Source: Maylandia zebra
Lineage: Eukaryota; Chordata; Actinopteri; Cichliformes; Cichlidae
Direction: 5' to 3'
DNA: 64,000 nt
Assembly (NCBI RefSeq): GCF_041146795.1
Contig: NC_135176.1
Location: 15,369,286-15,433,285 of the forward strand
Shown here in pieces: positions 33,192 through 46,861 of the stretch. Made by a program: the position numbers and the translations under genes. The notes below the pieces were generated by a model. That model made no database searches and had not been told where the DNA came from. It was given only the letters and a program-made list of their open reading frames with translations. Position 1 is the stretch's first letter; each line of letters opens with the position of its first letter.

Positions 33192-36100
33192 ATTGCTGAG
33201 GTGATTGATGATCGACCTGAGGAAGTGAAACAGATGGAAGTTTTTAGGACCAGCAACAGATGGAAAGCAATTGGAGGTAAATAAGAAGTCACAGAAGTAG
33301 GGGGGGATTTGTGCAATATTAAGTTAAGACTGTTGTTTACTATAGTTTTACTTCCTCTCCTAAAAGTGGATCAAAATGATGACACAGAGGAAGGAAATGG
33401 AAAAGAACATCAAAATACAGAGGCTGGCTCATTAAGCAGAGGTCGACATGACTCACCCGAGTTGTCTTCAAAGAGAAGAGGACAGGATTCTCCTGTCAAA
33501 AAGACCCGGCATGACTCTCCAGACATCTCTCCACCAAAGAGAAGTCGGAAGTACTCTCCGGATGTCTCTCCTCCCAGGACAAGACGTCACGACTCTCCAG
33601 ATGTCTCTCCTCCCAGGACTAGACCTCACGACTCTCCAGATGTCTCTCCTCCCAGGAGAAGACGTCATGACTCTCCAGATGTCTCTCCTCCCAGGACTAG
33701 ACCTCATGACTCTCCAGATGTCTCTCCTCCCAAGAGAAGACGCCACGACTCTCCAGATGTCTCTCCTCCCAGGAGAAGACGTCATGACTCTCCAGATGTC
33801 TCTCCTCCCAGGACTAGACCTCATGACTCTCCAGATGTCTCTCCTCCCAGGAGAAGACGTCATGACTCTCCAGATGTCTCTCCTCCCAGGACAAGACGTC
33901 ACGACTCTCCTGATGTCTCTCCTCCCAGGACTAGACCTCACGACTCTCCAGATGTCTCTCCTCCCAAGAGAAGACGCCACGACTCTCCAGATGTCTCTCC
34001 TCCCAGGAGAAGACGTCATGACTCTCCAGATGTCTCTCCTCCCAGGACAAGACGTCACGACTCTCCTGATGTCTCTCCTCCCAGGACTAGACCTCATGAC
34101 TCTCCAGATGTCTCTCCTCCCAAGAGAAGACGTCATGACTCTCCAGATGTCTCTCCTCACAGGACTAGACCTCACGACTCTCCAGATGTCTCTCCTCCCA
34201 GGAGAAGACGTCACGACTCTCCTGATGTCTCTCCTCACAGGACTAGACCTCACGACTCTCCAGATGTCTCTCCTCCCAGGAGAAGAAGTCATGACTCTCC
34301 AGATCTCTCTCCTCCCAGGACTAGACATCACAACTCTCCAGATGTCTCTCCTCCCAAGAGAAGACGTCACGACTCTCCTGATGTCTCTCCTCCCAGGAGA
34401 AGACGTCACGACTCTCCTGATGTCTCTCCTCCCAGGAGAAGACGTCATGACTCTCCAGATGTCTCTCCTCCCAAGAGAAGACGTCACGACTCTCCAGATG
34501 TCTCTCCTCCCAGGAGAAGACGCCATGACTCCCCAGACTTGTCACCACCAAGACAGTGTTCAGGAAAGTCAGAAAAAATGCAAAGTAAAGGTGAGTGATC
34601 CATTTAAATTGTAAAGTGGAATCTGGTGTGGCATATGAATAAAAGTAAAAAGCAGAGACCCATTTAACATGAGTTTTGAATTGAAATTTATTTTAAAGAC
34701 ATAGCTTGATCTAATAATAAATCTTTAATTTTTGTTCAAAAGGCATTACAAAATGAAAATTAACAAATTAACTGTGTCTTTGTCAGATTCAGCCTCCAAC
34801 AAAAGCAAGCTCAGCTCATCCTTGTTAAGTAAAAAACGCTCACCGGATCCTCATCGGTCAGCGGTGGCTAAGAAGGGTCAGAATAGACATGATTCAGACT
34901 CGGATCCGTCTCCCCCGAGGAAAAGGCCCCTGAAGGGAAACGCCTCAGACTCCGACCAATCTCCCCCAAGGAGGCCCTCAAAAACTAAACGGGGCTCAGA
35001 CTCTGACCAGTCTCCACCCAGGGGGCAGCCACCGAGTGGAAGGGACTTGGATGGAGATTTGTCACCACCTCGTAGGCCAGGCCAGTCACAGGTAAGCAGA
35101 CTGTGTTGGAACAAAGATTAATGTCAAATCTGATTTCACTCAAATGTTATATTTTTCAATTGTCTTTTTTTTTTTTATAACCAGGGCCAAAGGATGCTAT
35201 CTGGTGGAAAGGCAGGCCTGGTTTCTGTGGACATTCTAAGGAAAGAGCAAAAGGAGAACAGACGCAGAGAAAAACACAATCAGCCACTTGAAGGTTTCAT
35301 CAACTTTTCTCTCTTAAGATTTTTTTACACCCATTGATTGAAGAGCTTCATACAGCTTTGCATCTCATTTCAGCTTATCATCTATATTGTCGTATTTTAT
35401 TTAGTCCTAAAATTAAATAATGAAGTTTCTACATACGTACCCATTCATCCCCTTTGACCAGATGAATCGCGTAACGCTCAGGCGATTTTCAGAGACAAAA
35501 GTGGCAAAAGCAGGGATCTGAATTCAGAGAGAAATGAACAGAAAAAGAAAGCTGGTGAAAAAGCGGCAACAGACGAGAAATACGCTCAGTGGGGAAAACG
35601 GTAAATGTGCATGATCATTTCAAATATCACAGTTTATGTGATTATATCCACATAAAAAATTATAAAAGTGGTTCAATGGTTTATGTTAAAATGTATGTAT
35701 AGGTTGGCACAGATCCAGATGCATCACCAGAAACTTAAGGAAGCGCTGCGCGAAGCCCTTAAGCCACTTGAAGATCTTGACCGCATGTTGAGAGAACAGG
35801 AAAGAGAAGGCGATCCTATGGCTGCAATGCGCAGGCGTAAAAAGGACCGTGGCACAAAAACACAAGATATTTAACTCAAAGAGAAGAGGACAGGATTCTC
35901 CTGTCAAAAAGACCCGGCATGACTCTCCAGACATCTCTCCACCAAAGAGAAGTCGGAAGTACTCTCCGGATGTCTCTCCTCACAGGACAAGACGTCACGA
36001 CTCTCCTGATGTCTCTCCTCCCAGGACTAGACCTCACGACTCTCCAGATGTCTCTCCTCCCAGGAGAAGACGTCATGACTCTCCAGATGTCTCTCCTCCC

Positions 36101-38559
36101 AGGACTAGACCTCACGACTCTCCAGATGTCTCTCCTCCCAGGAGAAGACGTCATGACTCTCCTGATGTCTCTCCTCCCAGGACTAGACCTCACGACTCTC
36201 CAGATGTCTCTCCTCCCAGGAGAAGACGTCATGACTCTCCAGATGTCTCTCCTCCCAGGACTAGACCTCATGACTCTCCAGATGTCTCTCCTCCCAAGAG
36301 AAGACGTCACGACTCTCCTGTTGTCTCTCCTCCCAAGAGAAGACGTCACGACTCTCCTGTTGTCTCTCCTCCCAAGAGAAGACCTCACGACTCTCCAGAT
36401 GTCTCTCCTCCCAGGAGAAGACGTCACGACTCTCCTGATGTCTCTCCTCACAGGACTAGACCTCACGACTCTCCAGATGTCTCTCCTCCCAGGACTAGAC
36501 ATCACAACTCTCCAGATGTCTCTCCTCCCAAGAGAAGACGTCACGACTCTCCTGATGTCTCTCCTCCCAGGAGAAGACGTCATGACTCTCCAGATGTCTC
36601 TCCTCCCAAGAGAAGACGTCACGACTCTCCAGATGTCTCTCCTCCCAGGAGAAGACGCCATGACTCCCCAGACTTGTCACCACCAAGACAGTGTTCAGGA
36701 AAGTCAGAAAAAATGCAAAGTAAAGGTGAGTGATCCATTTAAATTGTAAAGTGGAATCTGGTGTGGCATATGAATAAAAGTAAAAAGCAGAGACCCATTT
36801 AACATGAGTTTTGAATTGAAATTTATTTTAAAGACATAGCTTGATCTAATAATAAATCTTTAATTTTTGTTCAAAAGGCATTACAAAATGAAAATTAACA
36901 AATTAACTGTGTCTTTGTCAGATTCAGCCTCCAACAAAAGCAAGCTCAGCTCATCCTTGTTAAGTAAAAAACGCTCACCGGATCCTCATCGGTCAGCGGT
37001 GGCTAAGAAGGGTCAGAATAGACATGATTCAGACTCGGATCCGTCTCCCCCGAGGAAAAGGCCCCTGAAGGGAAACGCCTCAGACTCCGACCAATCTCCC
37101 CCAAGGAGGCCCTCAAAAACTAAACGGGGCTCAGACTCTGACCAGTCTCCACCCAGGGGGCAGCCACCGAGTGGAAGGGACTCGGATGGAGATTTGTCAC
37201 CACCTCGTAGGCCAGGCCAGTCACAGGTAAGCAGACTGTGTTGGAACAAAGATTAATGTCAAATCTGATTTCACTCAAATGTTATATTTTTCAATTGTCT
37301 TTTTTTTTTTTATAACCAGGGCCAAAGGATGCTATCTGGTGGAAAGGCAGGCCTGGTTTCTGTGGACATTTTAAGGAAAGAGCAAAAGGAGAACAGACGC
37401 AGAGAAAAACACAATCAGCCACTTGAAGGTTTCATCAACTTTTCTCTCTTAAGATTTTTTTACACCCATTGATTGAAGAGCTTCATACAGCTTTGCATCT
37501 CATTTCAGCTTATCATCTATATTGTCGTATTTTATTTAGTCCTAAAATTAAATAATGAAGTTTCTACATACTTACCCATTCATCCCCTTTGACCAGATGA
37601 ATCGCGTAACGCTCAGGCGATTTTCAGAGACAAAAGTGGCAAAAGCAGGGATCTGAATTCAGAGAGAAATGAACAGAAAAAGAAAGCTGGTGAAAAAGCG
37701 GCAACAGACGAGAAATACGCTCAGTGGGGAAAACGGTAAATGTGCATGATCATTTCAAATATCACAGTTTATGTGATTATATCCACATAAAAAATTATAA
37801 AAGTGGTTCAATGGTTTATGTTAAAATGTATGTATAGGTTGGCACAGATCCAGATGCATCACCAGAAACTTAAGGAAGCGCTGCGCGAAGCCCTTAAGCC
37901 ACTTGAGGATCTTGACCGCATGTTGAGAGAACAGGAAAGAGAAGGCGATCCTATGGCTGCAATGCGCAGGCGTAAAAAGGACCGTGGCACAAAAACACAA
38001 GATATTTAACATTACATATGTTTTATTTTATTTATGACTTTATTTTATTTCACCAGGTCAATCCTTGTAAGAAGCTTTTAAATAGCAGCAGTTTTGCTTT
38101 TGCTACTGTTTGTATTTTTATTTATTTGTATGTTTGTTTTGATTTTTGTAGAGAAACCTCGATATAAAGGCCCTGCTCCACCTCCAAACCGGTTCAATAT
38201 TCCACCGGGGTACCGCTGGGACGGAGTTGACAGGTAGAGTTTGTGCATCGGTGACAGAGGAAAACTGTTGAGGACAGAACTGTAGTTTAATATTGAATGT
38301 TTTTAATACACACATCAGTTTGTCATTTTGCACATTAATGGTAAAGAAATTGTGATCATTTTTTTCCACGTCTATATTAAATTTGCGCCTAATTGAATGG
38401 ATTGTCTTTGGCCTTTTAGCTTGTCGTATCATAATTAATAGGGTTATTTTATTTGTGTCTTGCAGGTCAAATGGTTTTGAACAGAAACGCTACCAGAGGA
38501 TGGCAGATAAAAAGGCTGTGCAGGAAGCGGCCTATAAATGGAGTGTGGAGGATATGTAA
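33192..38559 (+). CDS. bud13: BUD13 homolog, 5'-incomplete with two internal blocks (unit 2)
   Basis: Same exon series as unit 1: 33192-33276, 33367-34590, 34787-35091, 35185-35293, 35462-35600, 35703-35874, block-2 exons 36922-37226, 37320-37428, 37597-37735, 37838-38009, then 38152-38233 and 38466-38559 (ends YKWSVEDM). The first exon-2 donor here is the consensus GTGAGT. Exon 6 again ends in ACACAAG|ATATTT without GT and reaches TAA. The last two exons are intact. The young LTR element sits about 0.7 kb upstream of the first recognisable exon and could influence transcription. A poly(A) signal is at 38687-38692. Confidence 0.8.
33468..35875 (+). repeat. bud13 internal block 1 of unit 2 (2408 bp)
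   Basis: Same length as block 1 of units 1 and 3, with 27 minisatellite copies at 33498-34550. Confidence 0.95.
33498..34550 (+). repeat. Coding 39-bp minisatellite, 27 copies (unit 2, block 1)
   Basis: Same 13-residue repeat as in unit 1 block 1, with the same copy number and nearly the same order of variants. Confidence 0.97.
35876..38010 (+). repeat. bud13 internal block 2 of unit 2 (2135 bp)
   Basis: 20 minisatellite copies (35906-36685). The SPVVSPP variants show that it corresponds to block 3 of unit 1, one 39-bp repeat shorter; the counterpart of unit 1 block 2 is missing. Confidence 0.95.
35906..36685 (+). repeat. Coding 39-bp minisatellite, 20 copies (unit 2, block 2)
   Basis: The shortest array in the window. 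Confidence 0.97.
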
Positions 38560-39944
38560 AGGCTTTCAGAAAATGATGAATCTGGAGCAGAGCTAAAGAG
38601 CACACCTTCTCAACCTTTATGTATAATTGTTATGCTGTTAGAACAACAAGACTAGATGCATCTACGCAGCAAAAGTTCTTTTTTTAAATAAACTACATAG
38701 AAGAATTTGTTTCACCTTTCCAAACCCTTTTGATACTGTACCATGTGTATCAGATGGAACTGTACAGAAAAATGAAGTGAAGCATGTTCACAATTTTTGT
38801 AAGAAGTTATTCACCGTGGAGCAGAAGCTGTTGTGGTTTCAGTGTTTTATTAAAGAATGTTTTTGTAATGCATTGTCCCAAGAGTGTTCAGGCACCTGTA
38901 ACTTGGATAGCATTTGACATTCAGTCTTTTTAGATCATTTTATACACTTACCACCCATTTTATTAGGCAACAGTAACTCAAATAACCGCTTGTTACAACC
39001 AACATATTTTGGTCCTGGACATAGAAATAGAGACATGTCCCTCATGACTCCAAAATGAAACATAGTGCACAGCAACCAAATGCTGAAAGAGAGTGTCCAC
39101 AGCTGACTGTCGATGGTATGGTATAGCTGTGAGGGTTTTGTGTACAAGATAAATGCACATTTGAGAGTTCTGTGGTGTAGCTAAAAAAGACTGACCTACA
39201 GAGATGTGAAAAAAGCGGCATTCAAATAAGTCATTCCTTGCCATATTAATCAGGGAGTACATACACTGACAGGATGCTGTGACTCTCACAGTGAGGGAAT
39301 CAGGTTGGGCTCTAATATTTTTTCTAGCAATGTCCGATTCAGTCTAACATCTGTAAAAGTTTTAAGGCACTTTCCACCAGCACTGTCAAAAAGAATTATG
39401 GAAGAATGATTTGTAGAATCAAGGAATCGGTGTCCTGGTTGCACATGCTAGACCAATGGCTTAATAACACAACAATGCTATTGCCTTTAATCTGTCACTA
39501 TCTATGCTATTGATTATGGTGTAATTATATAAAAAAAATTTTTTTTTAAAGTGACAGTATTGTGCAATGAATAAAAAGTTTTATTTATAAACTTTTTATT
39601 TTTATAAAAAGTATTATTTATTATTAATAATAATTAACCTTACTTCATACTTGCAAATTTGTCGACTGATGCTATAATTAATCTACGTTATCTATTTTTA
39701 ATTTAAGTTTTAAGTTGGTCTAAGTATCTTAGCACAGCGGAACTCTAGTATCCTTAGTCGGGCGAGTAGGGGGACTTTAAAATGTGACACACTGGACCCC
39801 GTTTCATTACGGAATGTTTTTGTTGATGCACTTGGAAGAGTGAATAGATTCAGCGGTACTGGTGTGGTTTAACGCGTAATTGGCGACTAATGCAGAGAAA
39901 TATTAGCCCTGAAAACTGTTTGTAAAGCCCGCCAGTCTCCTGTG

Positions 39945-41800
39945 TAGTGATGGCCAAATGAAGCTTTCCGAAGCACTGAAGCTTGTATTGAAAAACGGTT
40001 CATTACTCGAAGCTTTTCAACACAGTCCTCTCCGGTGACATCTGGTGGTGAAAATTTTGAAGAGCAGCTTGAATCTGCAAAATAAAACGGACTGCTCAAT
40101 TATCACTGCTCACTCAAGAGTGGAGTTCTCTCTGATATTGGGCCACCGTTCCGTTGCTTTGAACATGTAATTGGTTTTGTTTTCTCGATTGGGGGGCTGA
40201 AAAAAATGTAATGCGTATTTGCGTAATACATTTTGATCAATAAACTTTCCCTATTTAAACATGCACTATGGTGGCCTTTCTTTGCCCATAACTCCTTGAT
40301 GTTGGTAAATACAATAAGTGAGCAATATATATAATATACATATGATAATGCACAGCACATTATGGAGTATGCCCCTGCTGTGAAGTCCTGCCTCCATCTA
40401 CTTGTCGTTTAATCAGCTGGACAGGTTCATACAAAATATTAGATTAGGCCAATTCCTATACATATTTTTGACCTAGGGGTGGGATTGATTGTGAACTGGA
40501 AAGGGAAAATGCTTAGGAAGCTGAGTAGGGCTGCATCGTCACTGATTTGTAGAATCATTTTGATTCGATACAGGATCCGATTCAATTTGATTGGAATCTG
40601 GAAAGTTTTGCCTCAGTCAGAAATATTACAAGTCTGATCATTTAACAGTATATATCCATAATTTCGTATCTATTAAAAGAAAGCTGACACATGTGAGACT
40701 TAATTAGAGATGTAAACAGAGAGTTATGAAACCTGCAGCTGCAGAAGCCAGCGGGGAAAAAAAGAGGCAAACACAGCGCGGACCCGCCGACACATCAAAA
40801 TCTGACTCTGACGCGTCGGGTCCGCGCTCTGTGTTCACGTTTGTATGCAGAATCCGTAAACCTGCTCCCAGTTACTGTTTTAGCTGCATGGTGTTTGACG
40901 ACATGTTGTGAGGTTTAACCTGAGATGCTGGCGTTTCAGGCATAATAACGTTAATTTACAAATCGACACGGGATTTTAATGAATCAATATCACTTTATTC
41001 AATTTAGCATGGATTGTAATCAGAAAGGCGATAATCAAAACCCACCCCTAATCAAGAACTTGCAAAGTAAAAACATGATCAATGTAAGGTAGCCCTTTTG
41101 TTATTTACAGTTAACAAGAGGATTAGTGTTACTGTGCGCTGGCTGAGTCTGTTTCTTTTCTTAGAAATAGTTTCTCCTGCCCTGAAGAAAATCCACTTGC
41201 ATGGAACAGAAGAGGCTGTGGAGTGCAGGAACTACACTGCAAGCTGGTAGATATGCAGGTATTCCTGGGTCCTGCAGACTATCACCTAAAAACAATAAAC
41301 AAAATGATTTTCTAAACTGTGTAGCAATGTCATGTACGTATAGTGTCAAATACATTTTTGTAGTCTTCATCAGCTTTAATTCACATGGAAGTGTTCCTAA
41401 AGTCATATGCTGTAATGATATTTACATTATGAAAACATGATTTTGGACATTTCAAGTTTTTCACTTCGGCAGATAAAATGAATTGAGCAAAATCAACTCA
41501 AAATATTCCCACACGCCAGAATGTCCTCTCTTCCTCGCTGGCTCCATATCTGTCAGTGGAATGATCACCTCTTCGCTCTCTGTCACCATCAACACACTCC
41601 ACGAATCCCGTGGATGATTCACTTCCTTATATCTGTTTGAATCAGGTACCGAAGCAGTTACGTGCGTAATGAAGCTTCGGACGTCACTGGTCACGTGACT
41701 TTTGCCAAACGAAGCAAGCCTCGACACGGTGCTTCTGAACCAGTGTGTTGTTTTTTTCGACACACGCTCCGGAGCGTCAGCTTCAAGCGGGCCATCACTA
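39945..41800 (-). mobile_element. hAT-like transposon inserted at the start of snrnp35 (unit 2)
   Basis: Same element, position and nested MITE as in unit 1 (11238-13093), including the transposase-start remnant at 41461-41547 on the minus strand. The shared breakpoints show a single event. Confidence 0.7.
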
Positions 41801-42503
41801 CTGACTGGAGTCCGATAGCGAAGGTGTACGACCCGCTGAAAGCTGGTAGCATCGACGGCACAGACGTGGAACCCCATGATCGAGCGGTCTGGAGGGCCAT
41901 GGGTGCCCGGTACAAGCCCAACAAAGGCGTCGTTGGAGACCCACTGCTCACGCTTTTGTGTCCCGCTTGAACCCACAGACCACCGAAGATAAACTACACA
42001 AAGTGTTCTCTAAGTACGGAGACATCCAGCGGCTCCGGCTGGTCCGGGACATTGTCACGGGTTTCTCCAAAGGATATGCCTTCATTGAGTACAAAGAGGA
42101 GCGATCTGTGGTCCGGGCCCGCCGGGACGCCAACAAGCTGGTGGTCGACCAGCATGAAGTGTTCGTGGATTTTGAGCAAGAGAGGACTCTTAAAGGATGG
42201 GTGCCGCGGCGGCTCGGCGGCGGGCTTGGAGGGAAAAAGGAATCCGGACAGCTGCGGTTCGGCGGCAGGGACAGGCCTTTCCGTAAACCCATCAATCTCG
42301 GGGTAGACCCGGTGCAGGAACGAGGTGGTGGTGGTGGTGGAGGGAGGGAGTGGGACAGACCAAGCGGGAGAGCCAGAGACGATCGGGACCGACACAGAAC
42401 AGCAGAGTGGGGCAACAGAGGAAGGAGAGATGACCGGGACAGAGGCCGAGAGTGGGATGACCGCAGGCACGGAGACAGGAGCAGGCACCGGGACCGGAGA
42501 TGA
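41801..42503 (+). pseudogene. snrnp35: snrnp35 pseudogene, start lost and frameshifted (unit 2)
   Basis: Same two lesions as unit 1: the ATG is replaced by the hAT-like element and one T is missing before the RRM. The remainder is collinear with the intact unit 3 gene, with a longer glycine run in the linker. Confidence 0.9.
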
Positions 42504-43965
42504 AGCATGTGGCTGCACTTCAGCACTTCAGCTTTCAAAGGAGGACAGTGAATGAGTGTGTGACTTGGATAACTGTTTGTGTGAAAGGTTACTTTTTTGT
42601 ATGCTGATATTCTTCAGATTGTACTGTATGGTAATCAGGACTCTGCCTGTGGCTGTCATATTCAGTTCTTCTCAGGGAAGTCTCAGGAATGACAAAGTAG
42701 GGTTGTTGTGTTTTGTTGGGGTTTTTTTTTTTTTTTACAAGTCTTTATTCTAGCGAAAAAATTACAATACGGGTGGTGTCCAGCCAAATGAGACTTACAT
42801 CCATCATGTCAAACATGAGCGCCAGCAGCCAGAATCACTGCTTAAGAGTCCAATTGGATTGCTTTGGGAAATCGGAACTGTACTTTTATACAGTTATCAT
42901 AAATATTATTACCCCACATATACAATTCAAATTTTATTTCTTGCAATTTAAGTCTCAACAGACTTTTTTCCCCATTTACTACAGAATGTTGTTTATCATT
43001 TAGATAAACTGAGACAAACAAAACTGCATTTCTTTTTCTGATATTAAGATATTCCAGGGATTAAATGCATAGTTAAACTTCTTTTCACTGACAGAAAGGG
43101 AAGTTTCGCTGGTCCGGCCCACTCAAGGTCAAAGGCTATATGTGACTCACAATGTAAAATGAGTTTGCAGTTTTGTTTTGTTTTTAAAAAAGCATAAGTT
43201 TAAGAGCACATTGTCAGCCCCATTTCTTTTTAAAAAATGTAAATCAGATTATATCATAAACAATAAAATTCGTCATTGTTTTGAAATCTAAGGTGTTACT
43301 GTTTGTCAAAGTGTTGCAACATGTTTAAGATTTCCCAAGTTGGGTAGTTTTCCAGTGTAGCCTCATGTGACCCCTGTTTTCAGAGTTGGTAATGATGTGT
43401 TGTGCAAGATTTATACTTGAGGGAAGAAAACTCAGTATTCAAACACATTTACTCCTTTTTCCATATACATGCAACTCAGGAATTTGAATCAAATGCTTAC
43501 TCAGCTCTTACTCAGCCATCTGATCCTCGGTCCTGCCCAGTGAGGTCAATCAGCTTTCGGTTATGGGTCACTGGGTGGATTCTTAAACTGTGCACAAGTA
43601 TTTCTGAAGTCATCAATATGAAAGATGACGGGAAATGAATCTCTTATTTCATTAAAAGGTAATTCTCTAATGTACCAGAAAAAAACAAGAGGCAGAACTG
43701 ACTTTTATTTCCAAGTATGTTCTGAGTAGTAAGCTGTCAATTGTAGTGTTATTTATACGAAGAGACAATGAAGTTAGTGCAAACACATATACGTCAAACA
43801 CACTGAAAACTGAGGCTTTTTTCCACTGGTTTGTGTTTATTACTGTATGATTATTGGGAATACATGCTGGGACAAGACAAATTTCAAGCATTTGTTAAAT
43901 ATGACTTTGACATTTAATATTAATCATGCATGTATGCAAACATGCAAGATGATTTCCACTGCCAC

Positions 43966-44299
43966 TTAGAAGTCATGCTTAGCTGGTCTTTGCCTTCCAC
44001 CGTACCCGACATTCACGATGGGCCAGCCTGGGTAAGTCTCTCTTTGGACCGTGCTGAAGTTGATCCTGTGAATCAGAAGAATCAGAGCACGCAGACACAG
44101 AGTAGCTGCTCCCTACATGAAGGACACTGTGATGATGATAAACCTGCTCTCACCTGAACGCAGGGTTAATGCCAATGTTGTCAGGCTGCGGGAAAGCAGG
44201 TGTCCGCCTCCTGTGGCAGGAGGATGGGGGAGGGAAGTCTTTCTGATACTGAGACTGCATCTGGGCTGTTTCCTGTTCGTTTTTTGCTGCTGCTGACAT
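43966..44299 (-). CDS. Small two-exon gene of unknown function (unit 2)
   Basis: Exons 44154-44299 and 43966-44065 on the minus strand, 81 residues, same frame and splice sites as the unit 1 copy (see 15256-15589). The base at 43964, just past the stop, differs from unit 1 and agrees with unit 3. Confidence 0.65.
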
Positions 44300-45482
44300 G
44301 TGATCACGGTTGCCTTCTTGCTCATTCCCTCTCACTTCTCTGTCCTCGCGTCTGTTTCCTCTTCCTGTTTATCATGAGGATGCAGGAGGAGAATGGTGAG
44401 ATTCCTGTTGTGTGTTACAGCCTGCTGAAGGGTAATCAGAACTTTGCTAAAGGCAGAATTTCATCAACAGTAATCACACTTTCCATAAATAAACTTTCTT
44501 ACTTTCTTGATCATACTACATGTATTACACTATTTGCTTTTTTCATTTTAATCTTGAGAGAATAATACTTTATACATAAATGAGATGAAATGTTCTTATG
44601 AATATAAATCATTTGCTTTGGATGTCGCAGAGCTGTGTGAAGGACACGGGAACACATACACAAATAATTACTGCTGAGGGCAATCCAATCCTGTGTCTGT
44701 GAGTAAGAGTGGCAGGAATTTCACTGCACAGCAGAGAAAACAATATCACTCCTCCAGATGCTCTGTGTCTATAACAGCATTTTCACATTTAACCTTATAT
44801 GGTCTTTCTTATGTTCTATTTGAGGTATTAAATACTTTATTACAGTGTTTTTCAGTTTAATGGCAGTGTAGGGTTTTTTTTTAATCTAAGCTTTAATCAC
44901 AAAATCACCTTTATAATCTCTACCATCTCTGCCTTCTCACTCATAGCACACTGCCCAAACCATTTCCAAGACACACACATGCACTGAACAGAAAGCCACA
45001 GCCTTGCGTGCCATCATAAATGAGTCTTATCTTTATACAGACATGATGAGTTTACTCTCTAGGGTGAGCCAAGTCTGTTGACCTTTGCCTGGATCTTGGT
45101 CTGGGATAGGCCTGAAGCAGAAAGCCTCACGTGATGTGGTCTCCATCTTAGCAGGTGTGTCCGGGTAGAGGAGGAATCCTAAAAAGGGTGAAATGTAGAC
45201 TGTTGACTCTTGTTCCCCTTTTTTAACCCACTACTTTGGAGTGATTCCAGTTAAATCAAATCAAATCAAATCACTTTTATTGTCACATCACATGTGCAGG
45301 TACATTGGTACAGCACATGTGAGTGAAATTCTTGTGTGCGAGCTTCACAAGCAACAGAGTTGTGCAAAATTCAATAATGTAAACAAGCAAAACACAAGAA
45401 TGGCTACATCTGAAACTAATAAATATATGTACAATATATAATAGTATATGCATTTCTGGATGTGTATACTAAATATTTTCCT

Positions 45483-45484
<2 letters not shown>

Positions 45485-45532
<48 letters not shown>
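45485..45532 (+). repeat. (GT)24 microsatellite (unit 2)
   Basis: Pure GT run, seven repeats longer than at the matching locus in unit 1. Confidence 0.95.
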
Positions 45533-45534
<2 letters not shown>

Positions 45535-46861
45535 ACATATTTTACAAGTTTCACAGTTTCTGAAATCTTTCCAGTTAGGTCTCTTTTTCACAGCTTGTTT
45601 ACTTTGCATATAAATTCTATAAAATATGCTTAATGACAGTGACAATTAATCATTCACACAGACCTGATTTTTGTGACAACAAAACAAAGTTTTATTTCTG
45701 TCTGTTTATTTAGAGATGTGCACCGAGATTAAAGCGAGATCAGAAATAATGACGGTAATTTTGAATCCTTTTGTTATTTCTTGACTAGGACATTGTTTCT
45801 ATTTCTGTTTTACTCTTTTCAGTGTTTATAACTTTTCAGTGTTTATAACAGTGTTTATAACAATTGTTGATTTGTTCTGTTCTCATTGTATGACGAATTA
45901 TGATGGCTGTTTGGTAGCCGTTTGCATACTATGCATACTCTCTCTCTCTCTTCATATGTGTGTGTGTGTGTGTGTGTACAACAGCTTTATGTTAATGTAC
46001 AAATATGTTTATGTGGTTTCCATGGTTTTTGCATCTTCTTTAAGTGCGCGTCAGTCCATCTCGGAAATCGACAAGACTGGTAAGCTCTCAACTTGCTCTC
46101 CGTCTGATATGATCAGGGTTTTTTGTGTGTTTTCTTGAGGTTTTGCGACGCTGCGTGTTAAAGGCCTAGCAGCCGTCATTTAGCCAATGTGAGCCACTCT
46201 GTAAGAGCAGGTGGGAGGGAACAGCTGCTTCTGTTGTAAACGTGCTTCCGACTTGGAAATTTCCTCGGTCGAGTGGGTTATCTGGCATTTCCCCTCTTGA
46301 GTTTTCTAAACACTAATTTTTGTCGATATTTTAAGTTTGTTAGTTGGACAGAGTTAAATTAGATGTCGAAAGTTACTCTTGTCTACTGGTGTTTGTTATT
46401 TAAAAGGAATCTGACAAGATGATTCAAATAAAAACAAACGGTCAAAAACTAATATTTGGCTCTCACTTATGCTAGTCTGTTTTTGAATGTAAACAAATCA
46501 TCCAATCTAACACAATTTCTGATACTTGTTTGCTGAAAGTTTAGGCGATGGTATGAGGGCAGTGTTTAATATAGCGTTATTTAACTATAAGCTATAAGAG
46601 ACTTAGAGCTTTTTATTGTCATTGTGCAGTTTTTTGCACAGCGAAATTGGGTATAATCTGTTAATGTGGCTTTTGTATTTAGTTGTTGTTGTCCAAACTC
46701 ACTGTACTGCTACCTAACCAGTGTAGGATTGATGTAGTATTTAAGTTTTCTTTCCCTTTCCCTTTTTCCAAAATAACAATGAGTTGTTGTTGATTTTTTT
46801 GTTTTGTTTTGTTTTCAGTTCATAAACGTATGTGTCTATGTTCCTAATGCAGCTATGAACA

